From: Thiomicrorhabdus sp033238645
GTDB taxonomy: Bacteria > Pseudomonadota > Gammaproteobacteria > Thiomicrospirales > Thiomicrospiraceae
DNA length: 64,000 nucleotides
Direction: 5' to 3'
Assembly (NCBI GenBank): GCA_033238645.1
Contig: BQXR01000002.1
Span: 1 to 64,000 of the forward strand
Below are positions 25,861-34,533 of this stretch, piece by piece. The number at the start of each line of letters is the position of its first letter. The first letter of the stretch is position 1. The notes beneath the pieces were generated by a model, which made no database searches, was not told where the DNA came from, and saw nothing but the letters and a program-made list of their open reading frames with translations. A program made the position numbers and the translations under genes.

Positions 25861-27216
25861 TTAACGCATCGTTACCAACTCTTCTGAACTAGAGGGGTGA
25901 ATCGCGATAGTCGCATCGAAGTCCGCCTTAGTCGCACCCATTTTGACCGCCACTGCAAACCCTTGCAGCATTTCATCAGCCCCATCACCAACAATATGAA
26001 TACCCACGACTCGCTCCTCTTTACCTTCCACCACAAGCTTTAAAGCCGTTTTAACCTGATGATCCGTAAAGGCATAGCGCATAGGGGTGAATACCGAAGT
26101 ATAGACTTTCACATTGTTATGACCATACTGAGCGCGCGCATCATGCTCTGCTAAACCAACCGTACCGACAGGTGGGTGAGAGAAGATAACGGTTGGTATT
26201 GAACTTAGATCCAACTTCAGATTAGGTTGATTATTATAGAGACGTTCAGCCAGATAGCGGCCTGCTCTAATCGCAACAGGCGTTAATTGCGGCTGACCAG
26301 TAACATCACCAATTGCATAGATATTATCTATGGCGGTTTTATGGCAGTCATCTACTTCAATAAAACCACGACCATTTACTTCTAGGCCAACATTGTCTAA
26401 AGCTAAGGGTTCAATCAGTGTTTGGCGACCCACCGCCCAGACCACTTGATCAAAACCACTTTCTTCTTGGCCGTCTGATCCAAAAATAGTAATGGTTCCA
26501 TCTGCCTGACGTTCAAGTTTTTTAGCTGAAAAGTGATAGGCTTTTTTACAGCCACTGGTTAACATAGCATCAGTTAGGTTTTCACGAATCATGTCATCAA
26601 AGCCACGTAACACTAAATCTTTGCGGCTAAACAGCGTTGTCTCAGTGCCTAGGGCTTGAAACACCCCCGCTAGCTCAACGGCAATATAACCACTACCAAT
26701 CACAGCAACTTTTTTAGGCTGTTCTGTTAAAGCAAAAAAACCGTCCGAAGAGAGTCCTAAATCTGCATTTTCAGTCTCTTGAGGAATTAGAGGTTGACCA
26801 CCAGGTGCTATCACAATGGTTTCTGCAGTAACTGTTTGGCCATCTACTAAAATAGTGTTTTTATCAACCAGACTACCCCAACCTTGTAGGATATCTACTC
26901 CTTTCTCAGCCATATAACCGTCATACCAAGTCGTGATATTAGAGATATATTGTTCACGTTGTTTTACCAGCGTCGCCCAGTCAAAACTTTTTTGTTCAAT
27001 ATCAAAACCAAAACTATGTGCATCTCTTAAAGCTTCTGCAATATGTGCCCCAAACCACATGACTTTTTTAGGTACACAGCCGATATTGACACAAGTACCA
27101 CCGAGTTTATTCGCTTCTACAACAGCACACTTTTTACCATACTCTGCGGCACGTTCTACAACAGATAAACCGCCACTGCCAGCACCAATTGCAATCAAAT
27201 CATAATCGTATTTCAT
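25861..27216 (-). CDS. gorA: Glutathione-disulfide reductase
   Basis: This 451-residue flavoenzyme reduces oxidised glutathione with NADPH. It has the FAD loop GAGSGGLS, the redox-active disulfide GGTCVNIGCVPKK (about residues 39-51), the NADPH-binding GSGYIAVELAG with a downstream Arg (FSRKDLVLR), the AIGDVTG flavin motif, and the C-terminal catalytic His in AIHPSSSEE. It follows the peroxiredoxin-glutaredoxin gene on the same strand, but a terminator lies between. The two proteins form a biochemical pair: GorA keeps the glutathione that drives the fused peroxidase. Confidence 0.95.
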   Translation of the reverse strand: MKYDYDLIAIGAGSGGLSVVERAAEYGKKCAVVEANKLGGTCVNIGCVPKKVMWFGAHIAEALRDAHSFGFDIEQKSFDWATLVKQREQYISNITTWYDGYMAEKGVDILQGWGSLVDKNTILVDGQTVTAETIVIAPGGQPLIPQETENADLGLSSDGFFALTEQPKKVAVIGSGYIAVELAGVFQALGTETTLFSRKDLVLRGFDDMIRENLTDAMLTSGCKKAYHFSAKKLERQADGTITIFGSDGQEESGFDQVVWAVGRQTLIEPLALDNVGLEVNGRGFIEVDDCHKTAIDNIYAIGDVTGQPQLTPVAIRAGRYLAERLYNNQPNLKLDLSSIPTVIFSHPPVGTVGLAEHDARAQYGHNNVKVYTSVFTPMRYAFTDHQVKTALKLVVEGKEERVVGIHIVGDGADEMLQGFAVAVKMGATKADFDATIAIHPSSSEELVTMR

Positions 27217-27259
27217 CGTGTGTCCTTATCTGTTCAGCCACTTAAACTAGGCTTTTAAA

Positions 27260-27294
27260 TACAAAAGAGCCTATCAACATTCGTTGTAGGCTCT
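27260..27294 (-). terminator. Intrinsic terminator after the Prx-Grx gene
   Basis: On the minus strand AGAGCCTA and TAGGCTCT pair, with an inner CAAC / GTTG extension, followed by TTTTG. It separates the peroxiredoxin-glutaredoxin transcript from gorA. Confidence 0.8.
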
Positions 27295-27332
27295 CTGCTT
27301 GGAATTCATTAATCAGAGAGGATAAAAAGATA

Positions 27333-27371
27333 CCCCCCCTGCTTTTACGCCCCTTACGGGTACATTTTATT
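27333..27371 (+). repeat. C-rich motif extended into a ~40-bp repeat (copy B)
   Basis: C7TGCT followed by TTTACGCCCCTTACGGGTAC and ATTTTA. It matches copy A at 1648-1688 apart from two substitutions in this core. It lies just after the stop of the Prx-Grx gene. Confidence 0.6.
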
Positions 27372-27376
27372 AAACC

Positions 27377-28126
27377 CTATTTTTGAAAGTAAGCCTCAAG
27401 CGCTTCTGATCCACCAATCAAGCTACCATCAATAAATACCTGTGGAACCGTATCTGCAGCTGCCACGGCAGCTAATGTCCGTGAAGTAACCTCTCTGTTA
27501 GAGACTAGAATCTCTTCATAAACGACACCGTTATCTTCAAGCAGTGCTTTAGCCTTAGCGCAGAACGGACAACCATCCTTAGTAAAGAGTGTCGCAACTT
27601 TTGGTACAGTGGCTTGCGGATTGATATAATTTAACATGGTATCTGCATCAGAGACTTCAAATGGGTCACCCTCTACCTCTGGCTCTAAAAACATCTTTTC
27701 AATGACACCATTTTTAACAAGCATAGAGTAGCGCCATGAACGTTTACCAAAACCTAGATCCTCTTTATCAACCAAAAGACCCATGCCCTCTGAAAACGTA
27801 CCGTTTCCATCAGGAATCAATCGAACCTGATCAGACTCTTGATCTTTAGCCCACTCATTCATAACAAAAGTATCGTTAACCGATAAACAGATCACCTCAT
27901 CTACGCCATTCTCTAAAAAGACAGGTGCCAACTCATTATAGCGTGGTAGGTGAGAAGAGGAGCAGGTTGGTGTAAAAGCGCCTGGTAGTGCAAACAGGAC
28001 AACGGTTTTTCCGCTAAATAGCTCATCAGTTGTTACATCAACCCACTCATTGTTTTGACGAGTATGAAATGTAACAGCAGGGACTTTTTGACCTTCGCGG
28101 TTTTGTAATGTGGAATAAGATGTCAT
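27377..28126 (-). CDS. Peroxiredoxin-glutaredoxin fusion (Prx5-Grx)
   Basis: A 249-residue hybrid peroxidase. Residues 1-165 form a Prx5-type domain with the peroxidatic Cys in PGAFTPTCSSSH (about 55); residues 170-249 form a glutaredoxin with the CPFC active site and the TVPQVFIDG glutathione-binding loop. Such fusions reduce peroxides with glutathione directly, the Grx half recycling the Prx half. GorA is coded next to it. Both halves are complete. Confidence 0.95.
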   Translation of the reverse strand: MTSYSTLQNREGQKVPAVTFHTRQNNEWVDVTTDELFSGKTVVLFALPGAFTPTCSSSHLPRYNELAPVFLENGVDEVICLSVNDTFVMNEWAKDQESDQVRLIPDGNGTFSEGMGLLVDKEDLGFGKRSWRYSMLVKNGVIEKMFLEPEVEGDPFEVSDADTMLNYINPQATVPKVATLFTKDGCPFCAKAKALLEDNGVVYEEILVSNREVTSRTLAAVAAADTVPQVFIDGSLIGGSEALEAYFQK

Positions 28127-28231
28127 TCAATTTCTCCTAATTTAATGGGGACTAACAATTATTTACTTATGTTGTAAAACTTACAAACTAGTTTATACCA
28201 TCTATCTAAATTAGCAAAATTAATTAATTAA

Positions 28232-28270
28232 ACCAACCTAATAGCTTTTAACTATCAGATTGGTTTAAGC
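28232..28270 (-). terminator. Hairpin after the 149-residue unknown gene
   Basis: On the minus strand AACCAATCTGATAG pairs with CTATTAGGTTGGTT (two mismatches) and runs into a T/A-rich tail. It lies between the gene at 28275 and the Prx-Grx gene. Confidence 0.6.
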
Positions 28271-28274
28271 ATCT

Positions 28275-28724
28275 TTACTGTAGGGTAGAGCCTTGTAAGC
28301 TACGCATAAACGGTTCTAACTGGTCCTTCTCCTGGGCATATTTCATTAATAACCCTAGTACCGCCTGATCTTCATGCTGAGATGCTATGCGTGCAGCCAA
28401 CTGATACTCCTTATCTGTCACACTGCCCTTAAAACCACCTAGCTCCAATAGTGCTGCAACCACTCCGACATTCTGCAATAGGCAAGCGGCTTGTAGCGCT
28501 TTAACTGGCTCACCTTCTGCGTCCTGTGCAACCTCAGTCTGGGCAGAGACAAAGTACTCCTGCACTAGAACCATAGTCATCCAGTAGTTCATCTCAGGAT
28601 CAGCTTCGCTCTCAATCGCATGCAACAACATACCCTTAGGATCTGTTTTATGCTTCTGCACTAAGGTTTTAACAATTTTAGAGAACGAATCTCTATTTTC
28701 AGTTTTTAAATTTAATAAGTTCAT
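28275..28724 (-). CDS. Protein of unknown function, 149 residues
   Basis: No family is recognised. The protein is cytoplasmic and almost all helical; the central part (LLHAIESEADPEMNYWMTMVLVQEY to ALQAACLLQNVGVVAALLELGGF) recalls helical-repeat or adaptor folds. No metal, nucleotide or catalytic motif stands out. It lies 28 bases after the flavoprotein gene at 28753, on the same strand, so the two may share a transcript. Confidence 0.7.
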   Translation of the reverse strand: MNLLNLKTENRDSFSKIVKTLVQKHKTDPKGMLLHAIESEADPEMNYWMTMVLVQEYFVSAQTEVAQDAEGEPVKALQAACLLQNVGVVAALLELGGFKGSVTDKEYQLAARIASQHEDQAVLGLLMKYAQEKDQLEPFMRSLQGSTLQ

Positions 28725-28752
28725 AGTCTAACCATTTTAATTATTGTGCCTA

Positions 28753-29934
28753 TTATAAAGCCAGACCGCAGGCGACACCAGATGCCCAAGCCCACTGGAA
28801 GTTAAATCCACCTAAATGCCCAGTTACATCTAACACCTCTCCTATAAAATAGAGACCTGTCTGTTTTTTGGCCTCGAAGGTTTTAGAGGAGACCTCGTCG
28901 GTATCAATACCACCCAGTGTCACCTCTGCTTTATCGTAACCAGCCGTTTTGGAAGGGTAGAGAGACCAATTCTGTAACTGTTGAACATAGATCGCTAAGG
29001 TCTCATCAGGTGTATTAGACAACACCGTTTCCATCGGGAAAGCCTCTAACCAGATCTGTGTAAATCGTTTAGGCCAAAATTGATTAAGCCACTTAGGTAA
29101 CGATTTACCCGAGTGTTTTAAAGACTTTAAAACAGCTAACAGCTCTACTGAGCTATAGTCAGGCAGTAGATCAATATCAATAGGTAAACCCTGCTGCCAG
29201 TAATTGGAGGCTTGCAGAATCCCTGGGCCACTTAAGCCTTTATGGGTAAACAGCATCGCCTCTTTAAAAGAGCGATCAGCAGCCGAGACAGTCACATCCA
29301 TTGACAGACCACTTAACTCAGAGAAACGTGTTTGCCACTTACCAGAGAAATTCAACGGCACTAAACCCGGCATTGTTTTAATCAGCTTTAAAGCAAACTG
29401 CTCAGCGATCTCATAACCAATGCCCGATGCTTTAAGCTTAGGAAAAGACAATGCACCCGTCGCCACCACCAGTTTTTCAGTACAAAAAACGCCTTGATTA
29501 GTTTTTAATTGATAGACACCACTCTTAAAATTCAACGCACCCATAGTGGTATTCAGTTGAAATTCTACTCCCGCCCAATCACACTCCGTTCGTAATATCT
29601 GAATAAGATCAGAAGCGCGTTCTGCACAAAACAGTTTACCCTGCTCTCTCTGCTCGTAGGCTAAACCATGGCGTTCAACTAACTCAATAAATGCAGAGGG
29701 GGGGTAACGCGATAGAGCACTCTTTACAAAGTGAGGGTTCTGACAGATAAAATTTTCTGGAGAAACATCTAAGTTAGTAAAGTTACACCGTCCGCCCCCA
29801 GAGATACGAATTTTAGCAGCGGCTTTAGGCGCATGGTCTAGAACCAGCACTTTTTTTCCTTGATAAGCTGTGGTTGCAGAGCACATTAAACCTGATGCAC
29901 CCGCACCTAAGACAATGACATCCCATTGAGTCAT
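28753..29934 (-). CDS. FAD/NAD(P)-dependent oxidoreductase, BaiN/HI0933 family
   Basis: A 393-residue flavoprotein. The N-terminal GAGASGLMCSAT loop binds the FAD ADP part, and the RISGGGRCNFTN motif (about 43-54) is the signature of the HI0933/YhiN family. The C-terminal EVLDVTGHLGGFNFQWAWASG also fits. The family is widespread but its physiological substrate is not established in most bacteria; the BaiN name comes from a bile-acid enzyme and should not be taken as function here. Confidence 0.9.
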   Translation of the reverse strand: MTQWDVIVLGAGASGLMCSATTAYQGKKVLVLDHAPKAAAKIRISGGGRCNFTNLDVSPENFICQNPHFVKSALSRYPPSAFIELVERHGLAYEQREQGKLFCAERASDLIQILRTECDWAGVEFQLNTTMGALNFKSGVYQLKTNQGVFCTEKLVVATGALSFPKLKASGIGYEIAEQFALKLIKTMPGLVPLNFSGKWQTRFSELSGLSMDVTVSAADRSFKEAMLFTHKGLSGPGILQASNYWQQGLPIDIDLLPDYSSVELLAVLKSLKHSGKSLPKWLNQFWPKRFTQIWLEAFPMETVLSNTPDETLAIYVQQLQNWSLYPSKTAGYDKAEVTLGGIDTDEVSSKTFEAKKQTGLYFIGEVLDVTGHLGGFNFQWAWASGVACGLAL

Positions 29935-30019
29935 ATTAAATTACCAAGTGATTATAATTTGAAGTAGTGTAGTTTATAGCTTCTGTCTTAACTTATCCAA
30001 CAGCAGTCAGAAAATCTAT

Positions 30020-30766
30020 TTAAATCCATTCACATTGACGGTGCTCGGCCTCTTTAATAATAACGGCCAAACCATCATGCACATCAGCCTCTAACCCTTC
30101 TATCCCTAGCTCGATACTACGTGAACCATCCTCTGCAATACTAGGCAAACTAAACAGGCGTAGATTTGGATAATCCTGCTCAAATTGCTCCATAAAAACA
30201 ACCCAAGTAGACTCTTGCCCTTCGAGTATACGAATACTTTTTTCTACCTGTATTTCCTGAAATAGTTCCGTATATAAGTGATCTAACACCCACCCCATCA
30301 TTGGTTTTGCCATCATTGGAAAACCTGGCATAAAGTGATGGTTTTGGATCGAAAATCCCGGGACTCGATTATAAAAATTGGGAATAATCTCCGCGCCTTT
30401 AGGGTATTCACCCATATGAATCCGTTGTGGATAGGCCTCTACACCAAACTGCGCTTCAATCTCAGCAATCGCTTCTGGATGACGCTCTATCGGTAGGTTC
30501 AATGCTAAAGCGGCACACTGACGGGTCCGGTCATCAGGTGTTGCACCAATCCCCCCAAAACAGAAGACAATATCACCACTAGCAAAACTACTCTCTAAAT
30601 AGGCTTGCAATAGCACAGGATCATCTCCTAGCATCATGACACCACTGAGCGCCAAGCCTCTTGGCTTTAGCAGCTCATTCGCCTGCTTTAAATGCCTATC
30701 TTGTCGCTTAGAAGAGAGAATTTCATGGCCAATAATCAGTAAACGTATTCTCGTGGTATGCTTCAT
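30020..30766 (-). CDS. Molybdopterin-binding (MoCF/CinA N-terminal-like) protein
   Basis: A 248-residue protein with an MoCF-type fold related to the CinA N-terminal domain: LLIIGHEILSSKRQDRHLKQ at the start and CFGGIGATPDDRT (about 75-88), the counterpart of the molybdopterin-binding GGxGxTxDD motif. No CinA C-terminal deamidase domain is present. The frame opens 33 codons earlier (30865), but that N-terminal extension is unlike the family, so the ATG at 30766 is preferred although no strong ribosome site precedes it. Its role is unclear; it is divergent from thiD. Confidence 0.8.
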   Translation of the reverse strand: MKHTTRIRLLIIGHEILSSKRQDRHLKQANELLKPRGLALSGVMMLGDDPVLLQAYLESSFASGDIVFCFGGIGATPDDRTRQCAALALNLPIERHPEAIAEIEAQFGVEAYPQRIHMGEYPKGAEIIPNFYNRVPGFSIQNHHFMPGFPMMAKPMMGWVLDHLYTELFQEIQVEKSIRILEGQESTWVVFMEQFEQDYPNLRLFSLPSIAEDGSRSIELGIEGLEADVHDGLAVIIKEAEHRQCEWI

Positions 30767-30883
30767 AAGGAGCCAATTAGGTTTTAGATTAAAGCTATAG
30801 TTTGTTATAAAATTGCTCTGAATACAACAATCATTACCGATCTTTTCTCTGAAAGACACGCCCATAAATAGTAATATGAGAGC

Positions 30884-31777
30884 ATGAAATTAACCCCACC
30901 TCCTTTAGCAACCGTTTTAACGCTTGCAGGTTCTGACAGCTCCGCTGGTGCAGGGCTACAAGCTGACCTAAAAACTATTCACGCTTTAGGTGCTTACGCC
31001 CTAACCGTTCCAACCGCGATAACGGCACAGAATAGTTTAGGGGTCTCTGCCGTTTTTCCACTAGAAGCAGAGGTTATAAAAGCACAATTAGATGTGCTGC
31101 TCTCTGACTATCAAATTCAAGCCGTTAAGATTGGAATGCTGGGAAATCTTGCCATATTGAAAATGGTGATAGATTGCCTGAAAGCGGCGAATATTCAGAA
31201 TATTGTTTTGGATACTGTACTCATTAGCAGCAGTGGCAAGGCGCTACTTGAGCCAGATGCGCTACCAACTTTTATCACTGAGTTGCTTCCCTTAGCCAGC
31301 GTGATCACCCCCAATCTACCCGAACTGAATGTTCTGCTTAAGCGAACCCGTGACAATGCTTTTTTGGGATGTTTCACAGAGATGGAAGAGATCGGTCAAC
31401 TATTATTCGATTTAAATATCAAGGCAGCCGTTATTAAAGGAGGTCACAGCGCTGATGCTAAGGCAACTGATTATCTGATTATGCCTGCTGGCGAACAGGG
31501 TCATGAAATAAGTGTACAAACATACTCTAGTCTGCGATTAAAGGTTAGCAATAATCATGGAACAGGCTGTACTTACTCATCTGCAATTGCAACTAGCTTG
31601 GCAAAAGGGCTTGCGTTAAACGAGGCCGTTAGAGAAGCGAAAAGCTATCTGTTTAACAGCTTATCAACAGCAGACAGAGCGCAACCAAGTCAGCTTGAAA
31701 AGCCTACTGGCGAACTTAGAGAGAGAAAAGGAGGGTTAAATCATTTAGGGTGCTTGCTGAACAAAACGAATCAATAA
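30884..31777 (+). CDS. thiD: Hydroxymethylpyrimidine/phosphomethylpyrimidine kinase ThiD
   Basis: ThiD phosphorylates hydroxymethylpyrimidine twice for thiamine synthesis. The 297-residue ribokinase-fold protein shows AGSDSSAGAGLQADLKT (residues about 15-31), VPTAITAQNS, KIGMLGN, VITPNLPE, the VIKGGH strand and the anion-hole/catalytic NNHGTGCTYSSAIAT. It is slightly longer than E. coli ThiD at the C terminus. No other thi gene is nearby. Confidence 0.95.
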   Translation: MKLTPPPLATVLTLAGSDSSAGAGLQADLKTIHALGAYALTVPTAITAQNSLGVSAVFPLEAEVIKAQLDVLLSDYQIQAVKIGMLGNLAILKMVIDCLKAANIQNIVLDTVLISSSGKALLEPDALPTFITELLPLASVITPNLPELNVLLKRTRDNAFLGCFTEMEEIGQLLFDLNIKAAVIKGGHSADAKATDYLIMPAGEQGHEISVQTYSSLRLKVSNNHGTGCTYSSAIATSLAKGLALNEAVREAKSYLFNSLSTADRAQPSQLEKPTGELRERKGGLNHLGCLLNKTNQ

Positions 31778-31823
31778 AAAAGAAAGAGACTTAAAAAGTA
31801 ACCTCTTTATATTGACTTAAAAC

Positions 31824-32063
31824 CTACTCGATATTCTCTTTAACGGCTTCCTTAGCACCATCAAGCGCTTTACCGTTATCCGTCACCACATCGATCACAT
31901 CTTGTACTTGATCACCCGTCTGCTCTAGCTTCTCAACTGCAACTTGCGTTGAGTCTAAAAAATTGGTGGCGATCTCTCTACTGCCAAACCAATCAAACAT
32001 AATAGCTGCTGCTGCCAAAGTAATTAACCAAAGTAGTAGGCTAATCTTGCCAAAAATATTCAT
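31824..32063 (-). CDS. Small membrane-anchored protein of unknown function
   Basis: A 79-residue protein with one N-terminal transmembrane helix (about 5-24, ISLLLWLITLAAAAIMF) followed by an acidic helical tail (VEKLEQTGDQVQDVIDVVTDNGKAL). No conserved motif is recognised. AGGAAGAAA lies just before the ATG, which supports a real gene. Convergent with thiD. Confidence 0.6.
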   Translation of the reverse strand: MNIFGKISLLLWLITLAAAAIMFDWFGSREIATNFLDSTQVAVEKLEQTGDQVQDVIDVVTDNGKALDGAKEAVKENIE

Positions 32064-32193
32064 TTTTTCTTCCTAAATAAAACTAATCTAACTTACTAAG
32101 TAACTTACGGAAATCTCAGGAAAAATCACAAGAGCTAATCCCTTTATCAGGCTATGATATCTGTCCATAATTTTATCTCGTATCATACCCTAT

Positions 32194-34245
32194 TTAGTCC
32201 TGAGATACTGACTCTGCTGTAGCACCATTAGCCACTTTTCCACTACGCCACTGGCGAATAACAAAACGAGAAGGGTGGCTCGCATGGTAGAGAGACAGAG
32301 GTTGTACCAATGCGGTTCCTTGTAGCTCAGCTAAAATACTCTCTGCTGCTAAAAAGACCGACATTAACCCTCTAGGGCCATGGCCATTTGAAACATAGAG
32401 TCCTGCTTGATAGCGCTGCTCGGGGTAACGATAGACCGCATGGGTATGTGATTGAGCAAGGTAAGCTCTCTGTAACCAATCTGCATCAGCCACAGCACCA
32501 AAAATAGGCAGGTGATCAGGCGTCGTTGGTCTAAAGGCAATCCGCCCTTGCATTGTTTCAGCGGAAGCATTTAACCAGTTTGGTAAGGCATCATTGGCAT
32601 TAGTTAAATTGATTTTATGGCCTTCAATAGAGACCGTCTCACTCATATCCGGTGCCTCAAACGTTGCACCACTCACAGCACCACCTTCACAAGGCGCGGA
32701 GTAACCTGCATGAGTCACAGAGTATTTCAAAGTATAGTTTTGCTGATCTGGTTGAATATGTGATACCTGACCTTTAACGGGGCGAATCGGTAAACTCAGC
32801 TGATTATTCAAATCTTCATTTAAACTACCTGTTGCCACCACCAGTACGTTTGCTTGAAAAGAGTTTTCCTGAGTCGAGACTTTCCAAGCTGGCTGTACTA
32901 CCGAGTTATCACTACTTTGGACCCCTGTCAGTGACTCAATTGATTGCACCGACTGCTGGGTTTTCACTCTGATATTGTTATGTGCTAGGCAACGCTTAAC
33001 CACCGACGGCGGATTAAGCCAACCACTGTCTGGGAAGAAGACCCCTGGCACTTTAATATCACCACTATCAGCCCCCACTTTTTCTGCCACATCAGCTTCC
33101 GTTAACCACTCTGCTAAAGTAAGCGGTAGACCCACACGCTTTAAAGACTCTTTTACTCGATTTAAGCTGGTCTCAGTCACCAGTAGTTGAATCATGCCAC
33201 GTAGGTCGCCTTTAACCTCTTCTGCGGCGAGCCAAGGTTTAATCACCCTTAACATCGCCTCAAATCCTTGTAGATACCACTGGCTACGTAAATTCCAGTC
33301 GGCTGTGATCAATGGGTGAACCGTACCCGCTAAATTACCCGAAGCGAGGCTGGCTACCGTTGCCTGCTCTTCTAATACCGTGACCTGCCAACCCGCATTA
33401 GCCAGTTGATAAGCCACACTAGCTCCCGCCAAACCAGCACCAACCACAATCGCGTTACCTGTTGCAATGGGGTCTGGTCGACTAAACCAGGGGGCTTTTA
33501 AACTAAAGGGGCGCTCTTGTGCTAAGCCACCAAAACACATCTCACGTTTTTTACCAAAGCCACTGGCTTTCTGTACGCTAAAGCCAGCCGCCTGTAGAGC
33601 ACGTCGTACATCGCCCGCAGAGGTAAAGGTGGCAAAGGTTGTTTGTGCATGACTTAAGCGGTTCATCTGCTGATAGAGTGCAGGCTGCCACATATCGGGG
33701 TTTTTACCTGGTGTAAAGCCATCCAAAATCCAAGCATCCACTTTTGCACCTGTTGAAGCATCACACTCTGGCAAGCCCTTAAGCACATCGCCAAACCACA
33801 AGGTCAAGCGGATTCGTCCCTCAAAAAGCCAGACATCATGCCAACCAGGCATTAATAACGGGTAGTGCTGACAAAGCGCTGTCGAAATCTCAGGAAATAG
33901 AGAGTAGGTTTGATGCACTCTTTCAATATCGAGCAATTTCATAGGATGCTTTTCAAAAGAGATAAAGTGCAACTGGCAGCTCTCAGGGCTGTGCTTTAAC
34001 CAGTGTTGTGCAGCGGATAAAAAATTTAAGCCAGATCCAAAGCCTGTTTCAGCAATACGAAATACACTATTTTCAGCCCGAACAGAGAAGCGTTCAAGTA
34101 AGCGATTTGGCTGAATAAATGTATGCTCTATCTCTGCTAAACCATCATCACTAGAGAAATAGTAGTCATCAAATGTGCTTGAGTGTGGCACTGAATTCTC
34201 CGCCCAACTCACCTCTGCTACCGTTAATTTATCCAAAACTATCAT
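32194..34245 (-). CDS. mnmC: Bifunctional tRNA mnm5s2U34 enzyme MnmC
   Basis: MnmC completes 5-methylaminomethyl-2-thiouridine at the tRNA wobble base. The 683-residue protein has both halves: an N-terminal SAM methyltransferase (about 1-245; FRIAETGFGSGLNFL, DAWILDGFTPGKNPDMW) and a C-terminal FAD oxidoreductase (about 265-665; VVGAGLAGASVAYQLA, the SGNLAGTVHPL segment, and SNGHGPRGL near the end). The fusion is typical of gammaproteobacteria. Length is normal. An alternative ORF within it is a shadow. No operon partner. Confidence 0.96.
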   Translation of the reverse strand: MIVLDKLTVAEVSWAENSVPHSSTFDDYYFSSDDGLAEIEHTFIQPNRLLERFSVRAENSVFRIAETGFGSGLNFLSAAQHWLKHSPESCQLHFISFEKHPMKLLDIERVHQTYSLFPEISTALCQHYPLLMPGWHDVWLFEGRIRLTLWFGDVLKGLPECDASTGAKVDAWILDGFTPGKNPDMWQPALYQQMNRLSHAQTTFATFTSAGDVRRALQAAGFSVQKASGFGKKREMCFGGLAQERPFSLKAPWFSRPDPIATGNAIVVGAGLAGASVAYQLANAGWQVTVLEEQATVASLASGNLAGTVHPLITADWNLRSQWYLQGFEAMLRVIKPWLAAEEVKGDLRGMIQLLVTETSLNRVKESLKRVGLPLTLAEWLTEADVAEKVGADSGDIKVPGVFFPDSGWLNPPSVVKRCLAHNNIRVKTQQSVQSIESLTGVQSSDNSVVQPAWKVSTQENSFQANVLVVATGSLNEDLNNQLSLPIRPVKGQVSHIQPDQQNYTLKYSVTHAGYSAPCEGGAVSGATFEAPDMSETVSIEGHKINLTNANDALPNWLNASAETMQGRIAFRPTTPDHLPIFGAVADADWLQRAYLAQSHTHAVYRYPEQRYQAGLYVSNGHGPRGLMSVFLAAESILAELQGTALVQPLSLYHASHPSRFVIRQWRSGKVANGATAESVSQD

Positions 34246-34387
34246 CCGCCATCATGCCCTAAAAAGGGATTATTAAATATCTGCTTGCTATTATAATCGC
34301 TCTCAACAACTTTATAAGTTTTAGCACCACTTTAACAAGTGATTAGAAACCCATTAATCAAGCTATTTCATACCCTCTGGGAGATTT

Positions 34388-34403
34388 CAGCAGGGGGGGG
34401 GGT
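34388..34403 (-). repeat. C-rich word with the longest G tract (G11)
   Basis: TTTCAGCA followed by eleven G residues on the plus strand, between divergent mnmC and the rhodanese-like gene. It is the longest homopolymer of the series, so a likely spot for length variation. Confidence 0.6.
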
Positions 34404-34533
34404 AGAGCTTGTACGCTATCTATCACTGAGCCATAACCCAATTTTAATAATTAGCCATAAAGCATTTTATTTTTCAAAAAATACGTGCTTGAACTATACT
34501 GAATAATCACCTCTGCAGAGTAGGCTCATTTTT

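Noticed and set aside
29698..29704. G7 tract in the BaiN-like flavoprotein gene
   Set aside because: The flanks (GCAGA before the run) do not match TGCTCAA; a plain homopolymer.
40..30779. Shared AAGGAGCCAATT at 37 and 30768
   Set aside because: A 12-bp match with no further similarity, and one copy is on the non-coding side of a start codon.
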